Shown one piece after another: positions 22,633 through 31,489 of a DNA stretch of 41,300 nt. The position numbers and the translations under genes are program-made. The notes below the pieces were generated by a model. The model had not been told where the DNA came from and did not search any database. It was given only the letters and a program-made list of their open reading frames with translations. Origin of the DNA: a virus; the IMG/VR virus record IMGVR_UViG_3300032093_000294, positions 1 through 41,300 of that record; one strand, given 5' to 3'. How positions within the stretch are numbered: the stretch's first letter is position 1; the number at the start of each line of letters is the position of its first letter.

Positions 22633-22646
22633 CTATTTCTCTTACC

Positions 22647-22653
22647 TATTTAG
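22647..22653 (-). promoter_or_regulatory. Late-promoter-like box CTAAATA before gp18
   Basis: CTAAATAGG in the 72-base gap between gp17 and gp18. The predicted start at about 22641 gives a leader of about 55 bases with a hairpin and a strong Shine-Dalgarno. Confidence 0.65.
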
Positions 22654-22658
22654 TTTTT

Positions 22659-24242
22659 TCAAAAATTCGAAGGGTTTTCTCGATCATTTCCATCATTTAA
22701 GAAGCCAAATGGAGTCAACTCTTCTTCAATCTCTTGTATTTGTTTTTTATATAACTCTTTTCTTATGTTTACATCAGTGATTTCTCTAAAATATACGTCA
22801 CCAGTAAGCCAAGCAAAGAGTACACACGTCATCACTAAATCATCAGTATAGCCATCGTCAGCTGAAAAATAACCATTTTTGCTGATAAATGTAGTTAATT
22901 CGCTAATAATAGTTGAATCAAATATTAATAAACTATTATTCTCAATTAAATTCTTTAATATGCTACAACCTTTTCTTTTTACAGCTACATCAGTTGTAAC
23001 ACCTAGTGCACTTGATTTATCACCAAATCCACCAGTAATTCTTTGTCCTTCATTCTTATGTCTTGCAACAAAGATAATGTTCTCATATTCTAATTCACTA
23101 TGTAATATATAGGGAACTGTTTCACCACTATTAATTTCAATCAACACAAAAGCTTTATTATAATCTCTTCCAACTTTATCTATAATACTTGGAATGAGTA
23201 ATATGCTAATTGTATTAGAACGATATTTACCTACAACTTTATAAGGCATTTCTGTTATATCAAAAATGCTAAATGCTGTATAATCTCTTCCTGTTCCTTT
23301 ACTCAAATCAACTACAATTACATACTTATGATTTGGTTCAGGCTTTTCTAATATATCTAAACCATCTTTAGAATATATAAATGGTTTAGGAGATAAATTT
23401 CTTAAAGTTTCACCATTAATAAGTGTAAGTGAACTTCCTAAAAATTCACAAAGTATTTCTTGATTAAATTTTATATCACCAAGTAATTTTCTTTGTGCTT
23501 CAGCCCAAGCTTTATCACGTCCTGGAATTTTATCGTAAGGAATAAAAAGATTTTTAAATCCATTTTTATTATTTACAGCATCATTCCAAAATTTCCAAAA
23601 GTGATTATATCCTAATGGAGTAGAACTTAATAATATTTTTGTAGTTTCTCCTGCCATAATAGTAGGATAAACTGAAGTAAAAAATTCTTCTGCGATTTGA
23701 TTTGGTATAATTGCAGCTTCATCAATATATAACCAATTAACTGACTTACCACGTATCGCACTTGGCGTTGTAGCAGAAGTAAATACTTTGCTACCATTTT
23801 CTAATTCTATATCTCCTTTATTCCAAGTCACAACACCTTGTTGCAACCATAAAGGTAAATTTTCATACATTAATTGATAACGATCTAAAACTTCTCTTGC
23901 GGTACTTCCTTTATTTGCTAATATACCAACAGTGACGTTATCATTAAACAATGTATAATGAACAATACATGCAGCAGAAGTAATAGTTTTTCCTTGCTGT
24001 CTTCCTTCCATTAAAATCACTTTACGATTATTCATGATTGTTCTTACTTTTTCTTTTTGACAATCATATAAAGCGAAAGGAATTAATCCTAAATCTAATG
24101 AAACTATTTTACAATAATTTTCTATAAAGTAAATTGGGTCTTCTTTACATTTAAGAAATTCTTGTACTTCTTGTTTTGTAAATTTTACTTTTACGCCAAC
24201 AGCTTTAAGTGCTGTGTTTGCATTATAAAAATTTGTAGGCAT
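22659..24242 (-). CDS. 17: Large terminase subunit (gp17)
   Basis: A 527-residue packaging motor (T4: 610). ATPase: Walker A GRQQGKT (80-86), Walker B WLYIDEAA (170-177, D174 and E175) and coupling motif SSTPLGYNHFW (206-216). RNase-H-fold nuclease: VVDLSKGTGRDYTAFSIFD with D312, an acidic strand VLIEINS (E369) and TDDLVM (D467, D468). It translocates DNA into the prohead and cuts the concatemer. T4 gene 16 (small terminase) normally lies before it; here a 308-residue fibre-like gene takes that place. Confidence 0.96.
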   Translation of the reverse strand: MPTNFYNANTALKAVGVKVKFTKQEVQEFLKCKEDPIYFIENYCKIVSLDLGLIPFALYDCQKEKVRTIMNNRKVILMEGRQQGKTITSAACIVHYTLFNDNVTVGILANKGSTAREVLDRYQLMYENLPLWLQQGVVTWNKGDIELENGSKVFTSATTPSAIRGKSVNWLYIDEAAIIPNQIAEEFFTSVYPTIMAGETTKILLSSTPLGYNHFWKFWNDAVNNKNGFKNLFIPYDKIPGRDKAWAEAQRKLLGDIKFNQEILCEFLGSSLTLINGETLRNLSPKPFIYSKDGLDILEKPEPNHKYVIVVDLSKGTGRDYTAFSIFDITEMPYKVVGKYRSNTISILLIPSIIDKVGRDYNKAFVLIEINSGETVPYILHSELEYENIIFVARHKNEGQRITGGFGDKSSALGVTTDVAVKRKGCSILKNLIENNSLLIFDSTIISELTTFISKNGYFSADDGYTDDLVMTCVLFAWLTGDVYFREITDVNIRKELYKKQIQEIEEELTPFGFLNDGNDRENPSNF

Positions 24243-24261
24243 AAGCCCTAACCACCCCTTA

Positions 24262-25188
24262 TTATATAACTACTATATTTCCTAACATATTCGCAGGTTC
24301 AGCTTGACTGCGATATTTAAATGTGTTTCCTGTAGCAGCAGACATCGGTATTGTAAATGTAATCGTTTGATTTTGGTCTGCTATATTTGGAGAAGCACCT
24401 TGTGATGAAATATAATCGTTTGCTGGAGCAACGTTAGAAGAATCAAGTATTTCTAAAATTTGTCCTGAACGTGTATTTGTAAATCTTATAGTTTCACCTC
24501 TTTGCGCAATAATGTCTGGGTCATTTGATCCAGCTACAGGCAATCCTGGACCAGTCACTAGATAATTACTAGTTGTAGCACCACCAAAAGAATATGTTCT
24601 ATTTGTAATAATTGCACCAGTTGCTCCATTCACTGAAGAAATTGCAGCATCTAAAGTAATAGCTGAAGCAGTTGGATTTGATATTGACATACCAGTACCA
24701 GCAATAATCGCAATATCAGATAATGAAGCATTTGATCCTGTTAAACGAATTGTTCTTTGACCTGCTTGAATAGCTTCAGCACTTAAAGAAAAAGTGACAG
24801 GAGCTGGATTATTATTTGTAACAGTTATTGTACTTGCATCAGTACGAGTGATTGTAAGTCCAGCATTTGCTGATAAAATTGATACATCATCAGTTGTTGC
24901 ATCTGATCCTGTTAATCTTACTTTTGCACCACTTGCTACTGTTTCAGCACTAATGGCATAAGTAGTATTTGTGTCTATATCTGTGTTTGGTACGAAATTA
25001 GTTCCATCAAATTTAAGTGTTGCGCCATTTGAAATAGCTGTTGATGGTATTGCAACACGCACAGTGCTTCCACCTAATGCGTTATATAATTCGTCAAAGT
25101 TAGAATTAATTTTTACACCACCATCACGTAAAGTATTACCTGTTCCGTCATTTGGTGTTAAACCAACTCCAATTATCTGTTTTGCCAT
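24262..25188 (-). CDS. Virion structural protein with degenerate cupredoxin-like C-terminus
   Basis: A 308-residue structural protein. The start IGVGLTPNDGTGNTLRDGGV KINSNFDELYNALG (5-38) is, from memory, an N-terminal module common in marine phage tail proteins. The middle has Ser/Thr-rich beta repeats (AGAKVRLTGS... and AGQRTIRLTGS...). The C-terminal 95 residues (PDIIAQRGETIRFTNTRSG ... IADQNQTITFTIPMSAATGN ... MLGNIVVI) follow the cupredoxin pattern, but the usual Cys/His/Met copper ligands near the end are replaced (FKYRSQAEPANM), so it should not bind copper. It probably decorates the tail or a fibre. A CTAAATA box lies about 78 bases before the ATG, inside gp15. Confidence 0.72.
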   Translation of the reverse strand: MAKQIIGVGLTPNDGTGNTLRDGGVKINSNFDELYNALGGSTVRVAIPSTAISNGATLKFDGTNFVPNTDIDTNTTYAISAETVASGAKVRLTGSDATTDDVSILSANAGLTITRTDASTITVTNNNPAPVTFSLSAEAIQAGQRTIRLTGSNASLSDIAIIAGTGMSISNPTASAITLDAAISSVNGATGAIITNRTYSFGGATTSNYLVTGPGLPVAGSNDPDIIAQRGETIRFTNTRSGQILEILDSSNVAPANDYISSQGASPNIADQNQTITFTIPMSAATGNTFKYRSQAEPANMLGNIVVI

Positions 25189-25200
25189 ATTTGTTTCCTA

Positions 25201-25962
25201 TTATGTTATATCGTATTCGGAAGTTTTAAATATATCTTCCCATGTTTCACTCGTAATTCCACCTGTATTTAGGTTAGCTATTATCGTGTTTTGTCTATCT
25301 GGATTGCCAATATCAACAATCGTTTTAGATATAATTTTACCATCTGGGTTTGCATATCCAAAAAGATTAAGTTTTAATTGAAAACCTAATGTCCATGTCA
25401 CAAACCTACGTGTCTCAAAAGTACCATCATATTCATCTACAAATGTAACACTATTTAAAATAATAGGAACATCAGTGACAATATCAAGAGGTGTTTTCAT
25501 CGATTGAATACTCATCGTGAATTCTGGTGTAAAATAAGGTAGAATTTGTTCTACTATTTGTAAACCATCCTCTGTATTTTTAGATATACAATATAAATTT
25601 ATATCTAAATTATATGGTACAGGAGCGAATACTCTATTTGCTGTATTTACTCCAGCTCCAAGTGTTTTATTCTTATCAATAGATGCCATACGTGAAACTT
25701 TTCTTGTCGCATCTAAATTCAACCCAGTCATTTCAAAAGAAAGACGAGGTAAAGTAGTCATCACTTGATTAGAAAGAGTAGGATCTTGTTCTATACGTTG
25801 TATCCATTTTTCTTTCGGAGCATAAGCAATTGGAATTAATAACGTTTGTTCTACTGTTCCGTTTGCTTTTTTTCTTTCAATTTTAAGATCTGAAAATATT
25901 TTTGCAAATCCTATAATACAATTTCGTATTGTTTCGTGATAATATGGTGGTTTATTTAACAT
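25201..25962 (-). CDS. 15: Tail terminator / sheath stabiliser (gp15)
   Basis: A 253-residue protein (T4 gp15: 272). FAKIFSDLKIERKK resembles T4 MGDLFSNIQIKRQ; LIPIAYAPKEKWIQRI matches RVPITYASKEHFMMKL; TTLPRLSFEM matches ETILPRINLH; and DGLQIVEQILPYFTPEFTMS matches DDMFQIVEQILPYFQPHFNT. It caps the contracted-sheath tail and joins it to the neck. The gene starts 2 bases after the gp14 stop. Confidence 0.95.
   Translation of the reverse strand: MLNKPPYYHETIRNCIIGFAKIFSDLKIERKKANGTVEQTLLIPIAYAPKEKWIQRIEQDPTLSNQVMTTLPRLSFEMTGLNLDATRKVSRMASIDKNKTLGAGVNTANRVFAPVPYNLDINLYCISKNTEDGLQIVEQILPYFTPEFTMSIQSMKTPLDIVTDVPIILNSVTFVDEYDGTFETRRFVTWTLGFQLKLNLFGYANPDGKIISKTIVDIGNPDRQNTIIANLNTGGITSETWEDIFKTSEYDIT
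25266..25272 (-). promoter_or_regulatory. Possible CTAAATA late box inside gp15
   Basis: The same CTAAATA sequence as the three intergenic boxes, here in the 3' part of gp15, about 78 bases upstream of the next ATG. It could be chance in such AT-rich DNA. Confidence 0.25.
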
Positions 25963-25964
25963 GA

Positions 25965-26882
25965 TTAAAATTCTCCAAATGGATTATTTTCAGACCATGC
26001 CACTTTATTATTATTCACATCTCTTTCAACTTTAACTGAGACGTTATCACCAAAGCCACCTTGTTTATCAATATTCATATTTAAAGTACAAGTAGCAACA
26101 GCTTGAATTCCTCCAGCTGGTGGTGCACTTATTGAAATTGTAGGTACACTCTTAAAACCATTTCCAACGTTTGTAATCGTAGCACTATTTATTTTACCAT
26201 TTAATATAGTACAAGTAGCTGTAGCATTTGTAAGTGGATTTCCACCATTAAATGTTATTGTTGGTGCCACCAAATAACCTGCACCAAGATTCGTAAACGT
26301 AATAGAATTTACATACATTACTTCATTACGTGTAGGATCAGTATTGAATGTTTTTAATGGTTCAAATACATCAATTTCAGGTACACCTGTATCAATTTTT
26401 TCAGAAGAATATTGAAATAATTCAACTTGTAATTTATAAGTATAAAGTTTTCCTAATTGATAAAAAGGATCTTTATCTTTTACAAATCTTATTTCAAATA
26501 AACTTTTAGTTAAAGGGAAATAAATTAAATCTCCTTCAACTGGACGATTTGTTAAAATCGTATTACCATATTGACCAACTAATTGATTCCATCTTCTTCT
26601 TGCTACAACTAATGTAGCTGATGATTCAATCATTAAACCAAATTTGCTTACAAAAGAACCTGCTCCATCATAATCTTTTACATTTTCAAAATACATTTCA
26701 ACTGGGTAAGCATGATTAAATGTACTTAATGTATCTTCACCAAGAATTTGATCTTTATTTACATATTTTCTTGGTATATAATATACAGTTTGAGCATAAA
26801 TTCCTAAAGATTCTATAATTAAATCTTCTATTAGGTTTTGCTCATTAGCAGTTCCTTGTGTAAAATAAACATTTCTAGACAT
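25965..26882 (-). CDS. 14: Neck protein gp14 with inserted beta-repeat domain
   Basis: A 305-residue protein (T4 gp14: 256). TVYYIPRKYVNKDQILGEDT matches T4 CYYVPREYVSPDLIFGEDL; YFENVKDYDGAGSFVSKFGL, VEGDLIYFPLTKSLFEIRFV and KDPFYQLGKL also match closely. The C-terminal end (ENNPFGEF) resembles the T4 end (ESSPFDNDF). Between about residues 188 and 270 there are two tandem beta repeats (TFTNLGAGYLVAPTITFNGG and ATITNVGNGFKSVPTISISA) that are absent from T4 gp14 as recalled. gp13 and gp14 bridge head and tail. The insert may face outwards. Confidence 0.93.
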   Translation of the reverse strand: MSRNVYFTQGTANEQNLIEDLIIESLGIYAQTVYYIPRKYVNKDQILGEDTLSTFNHAYPVEMYFENVKDYDGAGSFVSKFGLMIESSATLVVARRRWNQLVGQYGNTILTNRPVEGDLIYFPLTKSLFEIRFVKDKDPFYQLGKLYTYKLQVELFQYSSEKIDTGVPEIDVFEPLKTFNTDPTRNEVMYVNSITFTNLGAGYLVAPTITFNGGNPLTNATATCTILNGKINSATITNVGNGFKSVPTISISAPPAGGIQAVATCTLNMNIDKQGGFGDNVSVKVERDVNNNKVAWSENNPFGEF

Positions 26883-26886
26883 ATGT

Positions 26887-27627
26887 TTATCCTACTGAAA
26901 ATTCTAATGGTGCGTTCTTTCCAACTAATGTGTCTTCTAATTCTTTAATTTCTTCTTTTGCTTCAGCATATAGTTTATCACCATCAAGTGTCACACCTCC
27001 AGGAAGTTCTAATCCTGAAAATTTTTTTAAATTAGTTCCCCACTGTGCTTTAAAAAGAGCAGTGGTATAAGATTTCAACCATGGCTCATTATACATTTTA
27101 GTAAATGAAGCAGGATCTATTGCTTTATATCCATCATATATAATATAATCGCCAGCTTTTACAGCAGTTCCCCATTTAATATCTATATTTAATCTGTTTG
27201 TTAAACGATTAAAACGAAATAAAGGTTGACCATTTAATATTGTATCAAGTAATTGTAAATGATTCATTACTGTTGTAAAATAAACAATCGAAGTAGATGT
27301 TAAATCATACAAATCATTTAATCTTAATTGATATTGTAAATCAAATATATTTTTACTAGTTGATGACCCTGCATATATAGGGAACACCTTACTCACACCA
27401 TAAACTATATCAGCAACAGGAATGTACTTATTGCTAATATCTTGATTTGTAATTAGATGTGAAACATAAGTACGTTCAGAACCATCCCAATGATTAATAT
27501 TGAAATATTCTATTGCTTCATCTAGACGATCTTCTAATTGACCATCATCAACGTTAATTTCTACAACTGGTGCACCTAATTTTCTAAGTGCGTAATCTTT
27601 AAGTCCTTCTCTTGTAGAGACAGGCAT
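26887..27627 (-). CDS. 13: Neck protein (gp13)
   Basis: A 246-residue neck protein (T4 gp13: 309). The N-terminus TREGLKDYALRKLGAPVVEI NVDDGQLEDRLDEAIEYFN and the MNHLQLLDTILNGQPLFRFN RLTNRLNI segment are typical of gp13 in marine T4-like phages. It ends soon after KEEIKELEDTLVG, so it is shorter than T4. It has a strong GGAGG Shine-Dalgarno. It lies directly upstream of gp14, which it joins in the head-tail connector. Confidence 0.9.
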   Translation of the reverse strand: MPVSTREGLKDYALRKLGAPVVEINVDDGQLEDRLDEAIEYFNINHWDGSERTYVSHLITNQDISNKYIPVADIVYGVSKVFPIYAGSSTSKNIFDLQYQLRLNDLYDLTSTSIVYFTTVMNHLQLLDTILNGQPLFRFNRLTNRLNIDIKWGTAVKAGDYIIYDGYKAIDPASFTKMYNEPWLKSYTTALFKAQWGTNLKKFSGLELPGGVTLDGDKLYAEAKEEIKELEDTLVGKNAPLEFSVG

Positions 27628-27629
27628 AA

Positions 27630-30600
27630 TTAACCTCCAAGGGCAATTGCAAATGCTGCAGCAGTGCCACTAGTTGCGGCAATCCCATTTGCCGCAGTTG
27701 CGACAGACACATTACTTCCTGCAGGATATCCTCCTCCTGAGTTTGTGTTGAATTGTAAATAACCATCTGCATGCATCATTATTTTCGTAGTTCCCATAAT
27801 AATTGAATTCCCAGATAAATATAAATCTCTAAACTTAGCACCTGTTGCTCCTAAGTCCATTGTGCTATCAGCTGATGGTATAACTGAATTTCCTACAACA
27901 ATTGTTCCAGTTCCTTTTGGTGTAATACTAATTCCAATATTTGTATCAGTACCTGTAGCAGAAATAGTAGGACGATTTGTTGTTGCAGCATTTGCAAGTG
28001 TTAATTGATTTACTGCTGAAGCTGTTGCTGTTAATGCTAATAAACTATTTCCATTTGTATCTAAAATATTAGTCCCAATTCTAGGAGATGTTAATGTTTT
28101 ATTTGTTAATGTATCTGTAGTTGCTCTTCCAACTAATGTATCAGTAGAAGTTGGTAATGTTAAAGTTCCTGTGTTAGAAATGCTTGAAATAACAGGTGAT
28201 GTTAATGTTTTATTCGTTAATGTTTCAGAACCATCTAAAGTTGCAAGAGTTCCAGTTGTTGGTAAAGTTATTGATGTGTTTGCAGTAGTTGTTAAACTAA
28301 GAGTATGTGCACCACTATGTGTGAAATTGCCACCAAGTGTAAGTGTTTTACCAGAGTTATTTACTCCAGTTCCACCATATTGACCAGCGATTACTGAACC
28401 TTGCCATGTTCCACTTGAAATTGTTCCTAATGTTGTAATTGTGTTTTGACCAGCATATGTTGAAGCAATATCAATACTGTTTGCATTTACAGTAATACGA
28501 TCTGCAGTTCCAACTGCGTCAATTGTATTACCATCTTTTGTTAATCCATTTCCAGCTGTTATTTGACCAGCACCAGAAAATTGAGTAAACGAAATATCTG
28601 TAGTTCCGAATGTGACCATTGGAACTGTTTGTACAAATCCTTGACTTCCAAATTGTGTTCCGAATGATACGAATAAAAAGTCTCCACTCGCAACTTCTGA
28701 AACAGAATCAAAATCTGTCGCTCTTGTTAATATTGTTCTTGTTGCGTCAATAGTATAGATACCATTATGAGCAGCATTTGCTTGATTTTTAATTAAAAGT
28801 CTATCACCACTTACTACTGTGTATGATGTATCTAAAGTTGTTAAAGCATTTTGTAATGTTAATGTCGCACCAACTCCGTCTGTACCATTTTCATATGTGA
28901 CAGTACCACTTGTTAAATTTGCAAGTGTATCTGTTGTTGCAGCTTTTACTGCAGCATGAACATGAAGACCTGCTTCAAGAGCATCAACATAAGATTTTGG
29001 AACAAGAGAATTAGCACCAAATCCTGCTCTTCCAGTATAACCAGAAGGAACATTTACAACTCCTGTTCCATTTGGTGATAATGCTATGCTAGAATTACTT
29101 GTAGTGTTAATAGTTGTTATAACTGGTGAAGTTAAAGTTTTATTTGTTAATGTTTCAGTACCACTAATTGTAACAAAATTATCATCTGATAAAGCTGTAT
29201 TAAATTGAGCTGTAGTTCCAGTAATTGTATTATTAGCTAAATTGATTGATTTATTCGTTAATGTATCTGTAGTTGCACGACCAACTAAAGTGTCAGTTGC
29301 TGATGGTACTGTGATAGTATTCGTTGTTGAAATCGAAATTGCAACAATATTCAGTTGTGCTCCTGTTGCTCCTGTCACTGGAATATTCAGTTGTGCTCCA
29401 AAAAAACTTGAACTTCCACTTTGTGTTAAGGTAGCTGTCGTGCTATTATTATATGTGACAACGAACACAGTTCCTGCTGTAGTGGCAGCAAGATAATTAG
29501 AAAAATTTGGTTCAGCAAGATTTGTGTTTATGCTAATTTGATTTTGTTCTGGTTCTACGTAGAAGGAGTTAGATGTCCAATCTCCTCCAGCTGAACTATA
29601 ATTTACTGTTGTAGCTGATACAATCGAACTAATTCTAGGAGATGTTAATGTCTTATTTGTTAATGTTTCTGTTCCAGTTAATGAAACGAAATTATCATCT
29701 GATAATGCAGTATTGAATTCTGCTAATGTACCAGTAATGGTATTAGTAGTTAATGAAACTGATTTATTTGTTAAAGTATCTGTTGTAGCTTTACCAACTA
29801 ATGTATCAGTTGCAGCTGGAAGTGTTAAAGTTCCTGAAGCAGTAGCTGAAGGAGTAAGTGTAGTTGTTCCAGATGTTGATCCATTTAAGTATAAATTTTT
29901 TCCTGAAGCAAGTGCTAAATGTTCTGATGAAGTAAATGCATCTGTAGCATCTACCCAATTAAATGTTTTATCTGTTGCACCTTTAATTGTAATACCAGCA
30001 CCATCGGCTGTAATATCTGTAGGAGAAGCAACTGAAGCTAATTCTATATTTTTATCATCTACAGTTAAAGTTGTAGAATTAACAGTTGTCGTTGTACCAT
30101 TTACAGTTAAATTTCCTGTGACTGTTAAATTATTATTTACTGTTGTTGTACCAGAATTAGCACCAAGATTTAAAGATGTAGCAGCACCACCCATGTTTAG
30201 AGTAGTTGCTGTTGTATTTAATAAATTAAATGTAGTTTGGTTAGTAGTTAAATCACCACCTTTGACTTGAACATCACCATCAACTGTTAAATCTGCTTTA
30301 ATAGTAGTAGTTCCACTATTTGAACCAATTGCAGTTGCTGTAGAAGAACCACCTATGTTTAGAGTAGTTGCTGTTGTATTTAATAAATTGAAAGTTGTTT
30401 GAGAAGTTGTTAGATCGCCACCATTAATAGCTACATCACCACCGATTGTAGCATCACTTGTTGTAGTTAATAAAACTGATCTAACATCTGACCATTTTTT
30501 AGCTGAACTACCTAATGCGTATGTGTTATCAGTATTTGGTAATATATTTGAATTTACATCTGCGCCAAATACAACATTATCAGTGTCAGCATCACCCATA

Positions 30601-30875
30601 GTGATAGTGCCACCATTAAATGTAGTTGTACCAGTGACAGTTAAATTACCACCTACAGATACGTCACCTGATGTATTTAAAGAAGTGAATGTTGGAGTTG
30701 CTGAAGCGAATACGTTTGACATATCAGCACGAAGTAATTCAAGACCACCTGCTGTTGATCCGTCATGTACGACTGCTGTTTTCTTTGATGTATTAATTGT
30801 GACTTCACCAACTACACCTGTGAAAGATGAGTGTTGAGCTGTTGTTCCTCTTCGTAATTGTAATTGTGTTGGCAT
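27630..30875 (-). CDS. Long repetitive fibre-like structural protein (1081 residues)
   Basis: A 1081-residue Thr/Ser/Asn-rich protein. The N-terminus PTQLQLRRGTTAQHSSFTGV VGEVTINTSKKTAVVHDG is a virion-attachment module seen in many marine phage fibres. The shaft holds six copies of a TLTNK(T/S) motif, several followed by LTSP(R/V)I, and two tandem blocks around QTTFNLLNTTATTLN. A module around LHVHAAVKAATTDT, KNQANAAHNGIYTIDA and EVASGDFLFV also occurs in the 863-residue protein. The C-terminal part ends in a small-residue-rich region. It is probably a tail fibre or whisker-like fibre; no enzymatic motif is seen. The start has GAAGGA about 12 bases upstream. Confidence 0.82.
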   Translation of the reverse strand: MPTQLQLRRGTTAQHSSFTGVVGEVTINTSKKTAVVHDGSTAGGLELLRADMSNVFASATPTFTSLNTSGDVSVGGNLTVTGTTTFNGGTITMGDADTDNVVFGADVNSNILPNTDNTYALGSSAKKWSDVRSVLLTTTSDATIGGDVAINGGDLTTSQTTFNLLNTTATTLNIGGSSTATAIGSNSGTTTIKADLTVDGDVQVKGGDLTTNQTTFNLLNTTATTLNMGGAATSLNLGANSGTTTVNNNLTVTGNLTVNGTTTTVNSTTLTVDDKNIELASVASPTDITADGAGITIKGATDKTFNWVDATDAFTSSEHLALASGKNLYLNGSTSGTTTLTPSATASGTLTLPAATDTLVGKATTDTLTNKSVSLTTNTITGTLAEFNTALSDDNFVSLTGTETLTNKTLTSPRISSIVSATTVNYSSAGGDWTSNSFYVEPEQNQISINTNLAEPNFSNYLAATTAGTVFVVTYNNSTTATLTQSGSSSFFGAQLNIPVTGATGAQLNIVAISISTTNTITVPSATDTLVGRATTDTLTNKSINLANNTITGTTAQFNTALSDDNFVTISGTETLTNKTLTSPVITTINTTSNSSIALSPNGTGVVNVPSGYTGRAGFGANSLVPKSYVDALEAGLHVHAAVKAATTDTLANLTSGTVTYENGTDGVGATLTLQNALTTLDTSYTVVSGDRLLIKNQANAAHNGIYTIDATRTILTRATDFDSVSEVASGDFLFVSFGTQFGSQGFVQTVPMVTFGTTDISFTQFSGAGQITAGNGLTKDGNTIDAVGTADRITVNANSIDIASTYAGQNTITTLGTISSGTWQGSVIAGQYGGTGVNNSGKTLTLGGNFTHSGAHTLSLTTTANTSITLPTTGTLATLDGSETLTNKTLTSPVISSISNTGTLTLPTSTDTLVGRATTDTLTNKTLTSPRIGTNILDTNGNSLLALTATASAVNQLTLANAATTNRPTISATGTDTNIGISITPKGTGTIVVGNSVIPSADSTMDLGATGAKFRDLYLSGNSIIMGTTKIMMHADGYLQFNTNSGGGYPAGSNVSVATAANGIAATSGTAAAFAIALGG
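28081..29780 (-). repeat. Coding repeats for TLTNK(T/S) motifs
   Basis: Six imperfect copies of a roughly 30-base unit encoding TLTNK plus TLTSP or a variant, near 28090, 28205, 29135, 29255, 29650 and 29765. They are spaced irregularly in the shaft of the fibre-like gene. Confidence 0.6.
30193..30389 (-). repeat. Direct repeat pair (35 bases, period 162)
   Basis: A 35-base stretch at 30193-30227 recurs exactly at 30355-30389. It encodes the NLLNTTATTLN block that occurs twice in the fibre-like protein. Exact identity at the DNA level points to a recent duplication or ongoing recombination. Confidence 0.8.
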
Positions 30876-30876
30876 T

Positions 30877-31233
30877 TTATACTAATCCTTCGTTGTCAAT
30901 AATTCTTAATCCCTCTGTTGCCATATTGTCATAAGTAAATAAAACTACTTGACCAAAGGCATCACTTGTTGGGTCAGTTATATTACCATAATCAGCTAAA
31001 GGGAATGCACCAAATTTAATTGCAAACGCTAATTGATTAAATAGATCGTCATCTTGTCCTTCTTGACCACCTGCTGTAGCACCAGCACTAAAATATGCTA
31101 TTTGTCCTGCAGCATTCTTATAATACAATCTTCCGTCTGCGTAATTTAACGCAACTTCTTTATAACTTAAATCATTAACTGATGGCGCAAGATTCGGTAC
31201 TGCTGAACCTTTTAATTTAATTATTGTCGCCAT
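30877..31233 (-). CDS. Small structural protein with fibre N-terminal motif
   Basis: A 118-residue protein. TIIKLKGSAVPNLAPSVNDL SYKEVALNYADGRLYYKNAA resembles the N-terminal attachment motif of phage fibres (ALGEIAINYADGKLYYK-like). The remainder (FNQLAFAIKFGAFPLADYGN) was not recognised. It could be a short fibre or adaptor for the long fibres on each side. Its stop overlaps the spacing before the 1081-residue gene, so it is co-transcribed. The leader is A-rich. Confidence 0.65.
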   Translation of the reverse strand: MATIIKLKGSAVPNLAPSVNDLSYKEVALNYADGRLYYKNAAGQIAYFSAGATAGGQEGQDDDLFNQLAFAIKFGAFPLADYGNITDPTSDAFGQVVLFTYDNMATEGLRIIDNEGLV

Positions 31234-31274
31234 CAGTTATTTCCTATTTTTTCTTTTTTTTATTTTGATTTTGT

Positions 31275-31469
31275 TTATTCTTCATCTTCCTCAAAGCTAT
31301 CAGAGTCCGAATCTTCATCCCAGTCGGTATCTTCTTCTGAGTCATCTTCGTCCTCCTCTTCGCAACATTCGTGATTTTCAAGTTCTTCAACTTTATCACG
31401 AAGAGTCATCAAATCTTCTTCAATTCTATCAATAATATCTGAAACAGTTTGTTTTTTCTTCTTAGCCAT
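31275..31469 (-). CDS. Small acidic protein
   Basis: A 64-residue protein in two parts: a basic start MAKKKKQ, a helix VSDIIDRIEEDLMTLRDKVE ELENH, then CC and an almost wholly acidic tail (EEEDEDDSEEDTDWDEDSDS). Such a tail resembles the acidic tail of T4 gp67, but the head domain does not match. It sits among fibre genes, has a TAGGAGA Shine-Dalgarno and is probably real. Role unknown; a chaperone-like or assembly role is possible. Confidence 0.6.
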   Translation of the reverse strand: MAKKKKQTVSDIIDRIEEDLMTLRDKVEELENHECCEEEDEDDSEEDTDWDEDSDSDSFEEDEE

Positions 31470-31489
31470 ACTTGTCTCCTATTTGTTAG

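Noticed and set aside
29713-30270. Valine-rich plus-strand open frame
   Set aside because: Antisense shadow of the repetitive fibre-like gene; its periodic valines follow from the Thr/Asn repeats on the other strand.
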